Shown piece after piece: positions 6,745 to 12,704 of a stretch of 12,704 nucleotides of DNA; position 1 is the first letter of the stretch; every line of letters begins with the position of its first letter. The stretch is taken from contig URJN01000032.1 in the NCBI GenBank assembly GCA_900548125.1, positions 1 to 12,704 on the forward strand. Direction: 5' to 3'. This DNA is from an uncultured Eubacteriales bacterium (GTDB lineage Bacteria; Bacillota; Clostridia; Christensenellales; Aristaeellaceae). The notes under the pieces were generated by a model, which saw only the letters and a list, made by a program, of their open reading frames with translations, ran no database searches and was not told the origin of the DNA. A program made the position numbers and the translations under genes.

Positions 6745-7017
6745 TTATTGCAGCGAAATGCCGTGCTTAACGCGGTCGCGCTCCTCGGCGCGTTTGGCGT
6801 TGTTGAAACGGTCGAGCGTGCCGACCAGATAGCCGGTGATGCGGCGGATGCGGTGGAACGGCTGGTTCTCATAATGATAAGCCAGCTCGACATAGTCGCC
6901 ATCCAGACGGATGTCGATGCAGTCCGGCTCACGCCCGTAGAGCTGCTGACCGCGGGCGATATAGGCGTTGATTTCTTCCTGCGGACAGGTGCCGCCGGTT
7001 ATGTTGACTCTGCACAT
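6745..7017 (-). CDS. Free-standing NrdD-type glycyl-radical domain protein
   Basis: A 90-residue protein whose second half looks like the C-terminal end of anaerobic ribonucleoside-triphosphate reductase (NrdD). Residues 58-66 (IRRITGYLV, then G) fit the glycyl-radical signature, [STIV]-x-R-[IVT]-[CSA]-G-Y-x-[GACV], except that Thr replaces Cys/Ser/Ala. Gly62 would be the radical glycine. The tail RFNNAKRAEERDRVKH matches the RPFNxGKxxEVxxRVKH tail of NrdD. The first 55 residues (Cys2, Cys11, Cys33; TGGTCPQEEINAYI) are not the usual NrdD zinc finger. No catalytic barrel is present. It may act as a spare radical-bearing part, as GrcA/YfiD does for pyruvate formate-lyase, or it may be a non-catalytic relative. 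The start ATG at 7017 follows AAGGAG by 8 bases. It has its own promoter. Confidence 0.75.
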   Translation of the reverse strand: MCRVNITGGTCPQEEINAYIARGQQLYGREPDCIDIRLDGDYVELAYHYENQPFHRIRRITGYLVGTLDRFNNAKRAEERDRVKHGISLQ

Positions 7018-7056
7018 TGCAAAGACTCCTTCCCATATCTTGTAGATGATGGGATT

Positions 7057-7084
7057 ATTATACCACCAAATACGGAAGTGTAAA
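7057..7084 (-). promoter_or_regulatory. Promoter of the glycyl-radical-like gene
   Basis: -35 TTTACA (7084-7079), 16-base spacer, -10 TATAAT (7062-7057). Transcription should start near 7050, giving a leader of about 33 bases with AAGGAG near its end. Confidence 0.82.
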
Positions 7085-7103
7085 GCGATGAATGGGAATA
7101 TAT

Positions 7104-7140
7104 GAAACAGAAGCGCGAAAATGCCGCGTACCTTTGTTTC
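7104..7140 (-). terminator. Imperfect hairpin directly after trpS
   Basis: Starting one base after the trpS stop codon, GAAACA pairs with TGTTTC. Inner AAG/CTT and CGCG/CGCG pairs follow, with two small bulges. An AT-rich stretch follows but there is no T-run. It may mark the 3' end of the trpS mRNA; a proper terminator is not visible, and some read-through into the next gene is possible. Confidence 0.35.
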
Positions 7141-8154
7141 TTACTTGGCGATAAAGCCGATTTTCTTCATCGCCTTGGACAGCGTGCGCTCGGCGAGTCT
7201 GCCTGCGCGCTCTGCGCCTTGGCGATAGATGGTTTCCAGATGCGCTTTGTCGCTCATATAGCGGTTGTATTCCGCCTGAATCGGCTCAAGCGTTGCGATA
7301 ATGGCGTCGGCAACGGTGTTTTTCAAATCGCCGTAGCCCTTGCCCGCGAATTCCTCGACGGCGGCGTCGGCCGTCTTGCCCGTCAGCGCGCAGTAAATCG
7401 CCAGCAGGTTGGTTACGCCCGGCTTATTCTCGGCATCAAAGCGGATTTCGGAATCGGAATCCGTGACCGCGCGGCGCAGCTTGCGGCGAACGACGTCCGC
7501 CGGATCCAGCATGCTGACGAAGCAGTCATCCGGATCGGACTTGCTCATCTTGCGCTTGGGATCCTGAAGGCTCATGACGCGCGCGCCGTGCTTCGGATAA
7601 TAGCCCTCCGGAATGGTGAACACATTTCCGTAGATGCCGTTGAAGCGGGTGGCGATATCGCGGCAGATTTCCAGGTGCTGCGTCTGATCGACGCCGACCG
7701 GAACGAGGTTCGCCTGATAGAGCAGAATATCGCCCGCCATCAGGACGGGGTAGGTGAACAGACCGCAGTTGATGTTGTCCGAATGCTTGGCACTCTTGTC
7801 CTTGAACTGGGTCATGCGGCTCATCTCGCCCATATAGGTGTAGCAGTTGAGCAGCCAGTTCATTTCGGCGTGCTGATGCACATGGCTCTGGAAGAAGAGA
7901 ATGTTCTTCTCCGGATCAAGTCCGATTGCCAGCAGCAGAGCCAGCAGCTGGATGGACTGCGCGCGCAGCTTCGCCGGCTCCTGACGGACGGTGATGGCAT
8001 GCAGGTCGGCAATCATATACAGGCAGTCGTATTCATCCTCCAGCAGCTTCCAGTTGCGCATCGCGCCGATGTAGTTGCCCAGCGTCGGCGTGCCGGAAGG
8101 CTGAATGCCGGAAAGAATGCGCTGTTTTTTGACAGGGGTCGTCGTTTGCTCCAT
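7141..8154 (-). CDS. trpS: Tryptophanyl-tRNA synthetase
   Basis: This class Ic synthetase attaches tryptophan to tRNA-Trp in the cytoplasm. Its 337 residues match the usual length of bacterial TrpRS. Clear marks are GIQPSGTPTLGNYIGA at residues 17-31 (HIGH-equivalent TLGNY), AELxxMIADLHA-type strand YMIADLHAIT near 47-55, GVDQTQH at 154-160 (substrate pocket) and KMSKS at 202-206. The start ATG at 8154 follows AAGGAG by 9 bases. It is transcribed alone from a promoter at 8217-8245. Its leader is only about 55 bases and shows no T-box, unlike the tryptophan importer leader 5 kb away. Its product charges the tRNA whose uncharged form that T-box senses, so synthetase activity and importer expression are linked through one molecule. 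Confidence 0.98.
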   Translation of the reverse strand: MEQTTTPVKKQRILSGIQPSGTPTLGNYIGAMRNWKLLEDEYDCLYMIADLHAITVRQEPAKLRAQSIQLLALLLAIGLDPEKNILFFQSHVHQHAEMNWLLNCYTYMGEMSRMTQFKDKSAKHSDNINCGLFTYPVLMAGDILLYQANLVPVGVDQTQHLEICRDIATRFNGIYGNVFTIPEGYYPKHGARVMSLQDPKRKMSKSDPDDCFVSMLDPADVVRRKLRRAVTDSDSEIRFDAENKPGVTNLLAIYCALTGKTADAAVEEFAGKGYGDLKNTVADAIIATLEPIQAEYNRYMSDKAHLETIYRQGAERAGRLAERTLSKAMKKIGFIAK

Positions 8155-8216
8155 AACGGTTATCTCCTTTTATCTGTCTCCCGAAAAGGCGGGAAAAGCA
8201 TGTGAAATTTGTCTAC

Positions 8217-8245
8217 ATTGTAGCACAAAGAAAGATAGGAAGCAA
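8217..8245 (-). promoter_or_regulatory. trpS promoter
   Basis: -35 TTGCTT (8245-8240), 17-base spacer, -10 TACAAT (8222-8217). It drives trpS with a short leader containing only a 4-bp CCCG/CGGG hairpin. It is divergent from the operon promoter at 8295-8323. The two -35 elements are about 50 bases apart. Confidence 0.78.
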
Positions 8246-8294
8246 GAAAAACCATTTTGATGCCTCAGACTGTGTGCGCGATGCGGCGATTGGA

Positions 8295-8323
8295 TTGACT
8301 TTTTTTCGCCTCGGCGTTATACT
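8295..8323 (+). promoter_or_regulatory. Promoter of the GT2-GtrA / CPBP / rlmH operon
   Basis: -35 TTGACT (8295-8300), 17-base spacer, -10 TATACT (8318-8323). Transcription should start near 8330. No other promoter or terminator was seen before 12484, so all five genes downstream can be read from it. Confidence 0.85.
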
Positions 8324-8411
8324 ATCGCTATATATGCCTGCCGATGACGGCGCATATTTACTCATTTTCCGCTCAAGCCGGAGCGGATGAATCCTGAACC
8401 AAGGAGTTACA

Positions 8412-9443
8412 ATGGTGATGCAAGAAAATTTCCGCGTCGTGGTGCTGATTCCCGCCTATAAACCGGATGAGCGTTTGATTCAGCTGACGCGCGAACTGCG
8501 GGACGAAAAGCTCGATGTGCTGCTGGTGGATGACGGCGGCGGAGAGCAGTACGCCCCGATCTTTGAACAATGCCGCGCGCTGGGCGCAGAGGTTGCCGTG
8601 CATGCGGTCAATCAGGGCAAGGGACGCGCGCTCAAGACCGGACTGAACGCCGCGATGCTCATCTGGAAGGATATGGCGGGCGTGGTGACCGCCGATGCGG
8701 ACGGACAGCATACCCCGCGCGATATCCTGCGGATTATTGAGGCAATGCGTGAGCATCCGAATGCGCTGGTGCTTGGCTCGCGTGAATTCACGGGAGAGGT
8801 TCCCTTCAAGAGCCGCTGGGGGAACCGCATCACGCGCTTTGTCTATGCGCTCGCCAGCGGCGTGCATATCGGCGATACGCAGACGGGTCTGCGCGGTATT
8901 CCGGCGTCGGCGATTCCGACGATGGTGACCATCGACGGCGAACGCTATGAATATGAGATGAACGTGCTGCTCAAGCTGCGCGATATGAAGCTCGGCGTGT
9001 TTGAGGTGCCGATTGAAACGATTTATATCGACGACAATTCCGGAAGCCACTTCAATCCCGTGCGCGACGCAATCCGCATCTATGCGGTGATTTTCAAATA
9101 TCTGTTTTCGTCTGTCACGTCCTTTGCGGTGGATTATCTGCTGTATTGGCTGTGTCTGGGCTTTAAAATCGCGCCGCTGCTCAGCTACGCGCTGGCGCGG
9201 GTGGTTTCCTCCCAAGTGAATTATCATTTGAACAAGCATACCGTGTTCTCCGGACGCGGCGGCAAGTATTCCATGGTGAAATACTATGCGCTGGTCGTCA
9301 TTCAGGGGCTGATTGGCGCGGGGCTGGTTCAGTTCCTGCCGACGGTGCTGCCGGTTTCGGCGGCGGTTGTCAAAATTCCCGTTGACCTTGTGCTTTTTGG
9401 CATCAGTTACTTTATCCAGCGCGACTTTGTGTTTGATAAATGA
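8412..9443 (+). CDS. GT2 glycosyltransferase fused to GtrA membrane domain
   Basis: A 343-residue two-domain protein. Residues about 6-220 are a family 2 glycosyltransferase of the dolichol-phosphate-mannose-synthase type: IPAYKPDE at the start, VDDGG at 39-43, NQGKG at 67-71, metal/nucleotide motif DADGQH at 95-100 and GDTQTGLRG at 154-162. Residues about 225-343 form a GtrA domain with four membrane segments and its marks NYHLNKHTVF (270-279) and RDFVF (337-341). Such fusions are thought to load a sugar onto an isoprenoid lipid carrier and help move it across the membrane for envelope glycosylation. The sugar cannot be read from the sequence. The start ATG at 8412 has AAGGAG 5 bases before it; ATG 8418 is a less likely alternative. 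The stop overlaps the next start (ATGA). Confidence 0.92.
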   Translation: MVMQENFRVVVLIPAYKPDERLIQLTRELRDEKLDVLLVDDGGGEQYAPIFEQCRALGAEVAVHAVNQGKGRALKTGLNAAMLIWKDMAGVVTADADGQHTPRDILRIIEAMREHPNALVLGSREFTGEVPFKSRWGNRITRFVYALASGVHIGDTQTGLRGIPASAIPTMVTIDGERYEYEMNVLLKLRDMKLGVFEVPIETIYIDDNSGSHFNPVRDAIRIYAVIFKYLFSSVTSFAVDYLLYWLCLGFKIAPLLSYALARVVSSQVNYHLNKHTVFSGRGGKYSMVKYYALVVIQGLIGAGLVQFLPTVLPVSAAVVKIPVDLVLFGISYFIQRDFVFDK

Positions 9444-10345
9444 TGAAGATGAAAGAAAAAAGCAAAGCGCGGCGGCGTGTTCGCACGCGAGCCGCGCTTT
9501 TTTTAACGGCTGCCTCGTTTGTGGGGCTGATTTCGCTCGGGATTCTCCGCCTCACCGTTCAGATGAGCGCCCTTTCGTCGGTGGCACTGGGCGCGGCGGG
9601 AACGCTGGTGTGCTTTCTGCTGCCCGCGCTGGCAGGGCTGTTCCTGATCGACGGCGACCAGAGCGCGATGCTCCCGATGCGCAGCCTGAGCGCCCAGCAT
9701 AGGCTGTTTTTATCGCTGACGGGTGCGCTGCTGGTCTGCCCGATGTCGCTGCTGGCAGAAATGCCGAACGCGGCTCTGCGGCTCATGGGCTTTGCGCTGC
9801 CTGAGCAGGCAGCGGGCGCGTTGGATGCGTCGCTTTTCCTGCCGTGTCTGCTTGCCAGCGGAGTGCTTGCGCCGATTTGCGAGGAGCTGTTCTTCCGCGG
9901 TTATCTGATGGGCGTGTTCACCCGGTTCGGACGAGGACGCGCCGTGGTGTCCAGTGCGCTGCTCTTTTCGCTGGCGCACGGCGTGGACATGGCGTTTTTG
10001 CCGCGGGCGCTGATCGGTGCGCTGCTGGGCGCCATGACGATGCGGACGGGGTCGCTGTTTGCGGCGATGCTGGTGCATGGCTGCTATAACATAGCGATCA
10101 TCCTGATCAACTTTTCGGGCGCGTCGGGCTTGTTTTCGGGCTACTCGATGCTTTCCTGCGCGGTGCGGCTGATGGGTTCGGCGCTGTGCTGGGGCGCATA
10201 TGCGCGGGCATGCAGGGCGAGAATGCCCCGCGTGACGGCGGAGATCCGGATCGGCGGATTCAAAAAGAAAGAGATCATGCTGCTGGCGGCGGCGACGCTT
10301 GCGACGGCTGCCGCGGTGGCGATCACGGGGGTGATGAAGCCGTGA
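9440..10345 (+). CDS. CPBP family membrane metalloprotease
   Basis: A 301-residue protein with about seven or eight membrane segments. It belongs to the CPBP (CAAX protease and bacteriocin-processing, Abi) family. The three family motifs are present: EExxxR as EELFFR (148-153), the second-motif histidine in FSLAH (His180) and HxxxN as HGCYN (213-217). These glutamates and histidines would hold the catalytic metal inside the membrane. Bacterial members are linked to processing or self-immunity of peptides and to protein secretion; the substrate here is unknown. The start ATG at 9440 overlaps the stop of the glycosyltransferase by 4 bases, so the two are translationally coupled. The last segment is followed by GTGA, which starts rlmH. 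Confidence 0.92.
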   Translation: MMKMKEKSKARRRVRTRAALFLTAASFVGLISLGILRLTVQMSALSSVALGAAGTLVCFLLPALAGLFLIDGDQSAMLPMRSLSAQHRLFLSLTGALLVCPMSLLAEMPNAALRLMGFALPEQAAGALDASLFLPCLLASGVLAPICEELFFRGYLMGVFTRFGRGRAVVSSALLFSLAHGVDMAFLPRALIGALLGAMTMRTGSLFAAMLVHGCYNIAIILINFSGASGLFSGYSMLSCAVRLMGSALCWGAYARACRARMPRVTAEIRIGGFKKKEIMLLAAATLATAAAVAITGVMKP

Positions 10346-10818
10346 ATATGGCGCTCATCTGCATGGGACGCCTGAAGGAACGCTACTGGCGCGACGCGGC
10401 GGACGAATACGAAAAGCGGCTGTCGCGCTTTGGCAAATTTGAAGAGATTGAGCTGCCGGATCTGCCGGAACCGGCAAACAGCTCGCCTGCCATCGAAGCG
10501 CAGATTTGTGAGCGGGAGGGCAAAGCCATTCTGCAAAAGGTTCGCGAAGGCGATATCGTCATCGCGCTGTGCATCGGCGGCAAACAGCTCGACTCGGTGC
10601 AGCTCTCTCAGACCCTGACACGCTACGGCGACACCGGCAGGCGCGTGGTGTTCATCATCGGCGGTTCGCTGGGGCTTTCCCCGCAGGTGATTGCGCGGGC
10701 GGACTTCAAGCTCTCGTTTTCGCCGATGACCTTTCCGCATCAGCTGGCGCGGGTGATGCTGCTGGAGCAGACCTACCGCGCCATGAAGATTGCGTCGGGA
10801 GAACGGTATCACAAGTAA
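10342..10818 (+). CDS. rlmH: 23S rRNA (pseudouridine-1915-N3) methyltransferase RlmH
   Basis: A 158-residue SPOUT-type methyltransferase that methylates pseudouridine 1915 in helix 69 of 23S rRNA using S-adenosylmethionine, acting on the 70S ribosome. Family marks are LICMGRLKERYW at the start, FIIGGSLGLS at 104-113 (knot and SAM loop), LSFSPMTFPHQLARVMLLEQ at 124-143 and the C-terminal YRAMKIASGERYHK. The usual end is GxPYHK; here Arg stands in for Pro. I chose the GTG at 10342 because it places the first strand in register with the normal family N-terminus, gives the usual length, and overlaps the previous stop by 4 bases (GTGA). Longer in-frame starts upstream, such as 10186, lie inside the protease gene and would add a nonsense-like extension. 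Confidence 0.97.
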   Translation: MNMALICMGRLKERYWRDAADEYEKRLSRFGKFEEIELPDLPEPANSSPAIEAQICEREGKAILQKVREGDIVIALCIGGKQLDSVQLSQTLTRYGDTGRRVVFIIGGSLGLSPQVIARADFKLSFSPMTFPHQLARVMLLEQTYRAMKIASGERYHK

Positions 10819-10866
10819 AGAGCATGCTGGGCAGCGGCTCATGCATCACAAAGAAAGGAACGGAGT

Positions 10867-11694
10867 ATGGAATACGATTTTGAGCTGGTTGGTAAGATCG
10901 GGTCGATGGCGCTCATCCGCCGCGAAGACGCCGATATTGACTATAATATCTTCTCCCGTCTGGGCAGCGAACTGCGCCCCGGCATGATTTGGGTCACGTC
11001 CGGCGCGGCGGAAATAGGCAGACTGGATTACATCAAGCGCACGGGGCATGAGCTGACCTGCGACAGCGTGGACGCCAAAACGGACTATGCCGCTCAGGGA
11101 CAGAGCATCCTGATGGAGCAGTATCGTCACTTTATCCGCCAGGAGTATTCCGTACGCCAGGTGCTGGTCGAGCATCAGCACTTTAACGACCCGGAAAAGC
11201 GCGAGCATATCCGCAAGCTTTTCCTGCGGGCACGCGATCAAGGCGCGATTCCCATCGTCAACTATAACGACCCCGTTTCCGACGAGGAGAACCGCAAATG
11301 GGAGCTTTCCAACCTGCGCAGGGAGCATCGCGTCGTCCACGAATGCGTGGACAACGATGAAACCGCCGCGGTCATTGCGGGGCTGGTGACGACGAAGGTG
11401 CTGCTCATCATGACCTCGACTGAGGGCATTTATGCCGATCCGAAGGATGAAAAGACGCTTGTGCGCGACGTGCTGGCGAAAACGCCGGAGGAGCTTGAAA
11501 AGAAGATTCGGGAATTGCAGTCGCATTGCATGGGCGCATCCCGCGCGGGCGCAAACGGTGCGCATGCCAAGCTGGAATATGCGCTGGGACCCGCTCTGCG
11601 CGGCACGACGGTCATCATCGGACACGGACGCCATCGCATCAGCGACCTGCTTGAGGGACGTGTTCCCTGCACCCGCATCGGTTTGGAGGGATAA
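10867..11694 (+). CDS. Amino acid kinase family protein, glutamate-5-kinase-like
   Basis: A 275-residue kinase of the amino acid kinase fold, nearest by eye to ProB without the PUA domain. Matching marks are GKIGS (9-13, for the ProB VKxGS), TSGAAEIG (44-51, for SSGAVxxG), AQGQSILMEQY (76-86), VNYNDPVS (131-138, for VNENDxVS), DNDETAA (162-168) and TEGIYADP (185-192). The ProB nucleotide segment GTGGMxTK is replaced by GASRAGANGAHAKLEYA (223-239), so substrate and activity may differ. No proA gene is next to it. It may make glutamyl-5-phosphate for proline, or phosphorylate another small acid. The start ATG at 10867 follows AAAGGA by about 7 bases. The gene lies 48 bases after rlmH and 3 bases before the phosphatase gene. 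Confidence 0.82.
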   Translation: MEYDFELVGKIGSMALIRREDADIDYNIFSRLGSELRPGMIWVTSGAAEIGRLDYIKRTGHELTCDSVDAKTDYAAQGQSILMEQYRHFIRQEYSVRQVLVEHQHFNDPEKREHIRKLFLRARDQGAIPIVNYNDPVSDEENRKWELSNLRREHRVVHECVDNDETAAVIAGLVTTKVLLIMTSTEGIYADPKDEKTLVRDVLAKTPEELEKKIRELQSHCMGASRAGANGAHAKLEYALGPALRGTTVIIGHGRHRISDLLEGRVPCTRIGLEG

Positions 11695-11697
11695 ACC

Positions 11698-12483
11698 ATG
11701 AAGGCGAATTATCACACGCATACGTCCCGATGCGGGCATGCCACAGGAACGGACGAGCAGTATGTCCGCGCCGCCATTCGGCAGGGGTTTGATGAGCTGG
11801 GGTTTTCCGACCATGTGCCGTGGCCGTATCAGAACGGGTTTTCCCATCCCGGCGTGCGCATGAGCGTTTTGCAGCTGAGCCAATACCTGAACAGCGTTCG
11901 AGAGCTGGCGGAGCGTTATCGGGATCAAATTCAGATTTACGCGGGATTTGAATGTGAGTATTTTCCGGAGTATATGAGCTGGCTGGAGGATATGGCGGCG
12001 GAAAATGAGCTGGATTATCTCATCTTCGGCAACCATTACGAAGACAGCGATGAATATGGCTTTTATTTCGGCTCGGCGCGCACGCCGGATATGCTCAGCC
12101 GCTATGTCAAGAGTGCCGAAAAGGGCATTCAGACGGGGCTGTTCGCGTATCTCGCGCATCCGGATTTATTCATGCGCAGTTATAAGCCGTTTGACGAGAA
12201 CTGCCGCGCGGCGGCGCGGGATCTCTGTCAGGCATGCAAGGCGATGGATATGCCGATGGAATACAATGTGCATGACCGGTTCATCTCCGGCATTACGCAC
12301 AGGAAAAGCTATCCCGACCCGGAATTCTTTGAGATTGTGCGTCAGGAAGGGGTTCGCGTGCTGATTGGGCTGGACGCCCATGAGCCGCGGGAGCTGTCCG
12401 ACCCGACACAGTGGAATCGCGCGATGCGGGAGCTGGAGCCGTTTGGCGGGCTGCTTATGGATCACCTGACGCTGAATAAATGA
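11698..12483 (+). CDS. PHP-family phosphatase (histidinol-phosphatase-like)
   Basis: A 261-residue PHP-domain metallo-phosphoesterase, similar in length and motif order to HisK-type histidinol phosphatases. Candidate metal-binding residues are His6 and His8 in NYHTHTSRCGHA, His14, His39 in GFSDH, Glu85 in GFECEYFP, His113 in FGNHY, His154 in LAHPD and Asp226/His228 in GLDAH. Together these would hold a multi-metal centre. It probably dephosphorylates histidinol phosphate in histidine synthesis. No other his genes are nearby, so another sugar or alcohol phosphate is possible. The start ATG at 11698 follows GGAGGG and lies 3 bases after the stop of the kinase gene, which suggests co-translation and perhaps linked small-molecule phosphate chemistry. 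It is the last gene of the operon; no clear terminator follows. Confidence 0.9.
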   Translation: MKANYHTHTSRCGHATGTDEQYVRAAIRQGFDELGFSDHVPWPYQNGFSHPGVRMSVLQLSQYLNSVRELAERYRDQIQIYAGFECEYFPEYMSWLEDMAAENELDYLIFGNHYEDSDEYGFYFGSARTPDMLSRYVKSAEKGIQTGLFAYLAHPDLFMRSYKPFDENCRAAARDLCQACKAMDMPMEYNVHDRFISGITHRKSYPDPEFFEIVRQEGVRVLIGLDAHEPRELSDPTQWNRAMRELEPFGGLLMDHLTLNK

Positions 12484-12500
12484 CCGGACACAAAAACGGG

Positions 12501-12529
12501 TTGACAATCTTTTAGACCTGCCGTATGCT
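12501..12529 (+). promoter_or_regulatory. Promoter of the gene at the right edge
   Basis: -35 TTGACA (12501-12506), 17-base spacer, -10 TATGCT (12524-12529). Transcription should start near 12536. It begins only 17 bases after the phosphatase stop codon. Confidence 0.85.
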
Positions 12530-12532
12530 TAA

Positions 12533-12567
12533 CCGGTAGGGGTTTTCCTAGAGAACAATCATACCGG
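12533..12567 (+). promoter_or_regulatory. Inverted repeat between promoter and ribosome site
   Basis: CCGGTA (12533-12538) and TACCGG (12562-12567) are perfect inverted copies 23 bases apart. The right arm touches the GGGAGG ribosome site (12566-12571), and the left arm lies at the expected transcription start. It could be an operator or, if transcription starts a little earlier than predicted, a hairpin that hides the ribosome site. Chance is also possible. Confidence 0.35.
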
Positions 12568-12580
12568 GAGGTTTTGAAAT

Positions 12581-12704
12581 ATGGGTTTCTTTGATAAAAT
12601 TCGTGCGGCGGTTTCCCGCTTTATGAGGGACCCGTCGGTCCGCCGCGGTAGCATCAAGGACTACCCGTACGTGGTCACGACCTACTCCGTCGTCGAGCAC
12701 TGGC
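12581..12704 (+). CDS. Start of an unidentified gene, cut by the window edge
   Basis: An open frame starts at ATG 12581, with GGGAGG ending 9 bases upstream and a good promoter at 12501. The 41 complete codons give MGFFDKIRAAVSRFM, an amphipathic basic opening, followed by a polar stretch (RDPSVRRGSIKDYPYVV) and then TTYSVVEHW. No signal peptide or known domain is visible in this short part. I do not recognise the product. Confidence 0.7.
   Translation, partial: MGFFDKIRAAVSRFMRDPSVRRGSIKDYPYVVTTYSVVEHW

Noticed and set aside
7102..8205. 367-codon open frame on the plus strand
   Set aside because: It is antisense to trpS, which has all synthetase motifs, and it has no family features of its own.
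8155..8216. T-box or other riboswitch before trpS
   Set aside because: The leader from the predicted start is too short and has no T-box motif; only a 4-bp hairpin is present.
8373..9239. 288-codon open frame on the minus strand
   Set aside because: It is antisense to the glycosyltransferase domain of the GT2-GtrA gene and has no ribosome site or domain.
10186..10341. Longer start for rlmH
   Set aside because: It lies inside the CPBP protease gene in another frame and would add a Gly/Asp-rich extension not found in RlmH. The GTG at 10342 gives the normal length and N-terminus.
10846..12159. 437-codon open frame on the minus strand
   Set aside because: It runs opposite the kinase and phosphatase genes, both of which show family motifs. 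It is a by-product of codon bias on the opposite strand.

Overview
The window looks like chromosomal DNA of an anaerobic, Gram-positive Clostridia-type bacterium (Bacillota). The evidence is a complete class I T-box leader, consensus SigA promoters with AGGAGG-type ribosome sites, a free-standing NrdD-like glycyl-radical domain and a DUF1858 protein. I see no CRISPR array, tRNA, rRNA, transposase or phage gene. The species cannot be named from this sequence.

Left part (1-3284, minus strand): a three-gene ABC importer is read right to left from a perfect TTGACA-17-TATAAT promoter. The order is substrate-binding protein, permease, ATPase. Its leader is a full T-box riboswitch whose specifier reads UGG (Trp). 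The T-box bulge UGGC is the right partner for a tRNA with discriminator G73, as in tRNA-Trp. This makes the transporter a tryptophan (or aromatic amino acid) importer of the TrpXYZ type, switched on when tRNA-Trp is uncharged.

Middle part (3285-6436, plus strand): two genes for secreted proteins of unknown role, the second with a C-terminal SH3-like domain. Two copies of an imperfect 96-bp tandem repeat follow them, and a possible third copy precedes them. A strong bidirectional terminator closes the unit.

Next (6448-8245, minus strand): a DUF1858 CxxC mini-protein, a 90-residue protein that looks like the detached glycyl-radical end of anaerobic ribonucleotide reductase, and trpS. Each has its own recognisable promoter. 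trpS shows no T-box, so tryptophan uptake and tryptophan charging appear to be controlled differently here.

Right part (8295-12483, plus strand): a tight five-gene operon from a TTGACT-17-TATACT promoter: GT2-GtrA fusion glycosyltransferase, CPBP membrane protease, rlmH, a divergent glutamate-5-kinase-like kinase and a PHP-family phosphatase. The first three overlap by 4 bp, and the last two are 3 bp apart. After it, a new promoter (12501-12529) drives an unidentified gene cut by the window edge.

Most of the window is housekeeping. The parts that most deserve a second look are the free-standing glycyl-radical domain, the Trp T-box that assigns a substrate to the importer, and the repeat-flanked secreted pair.
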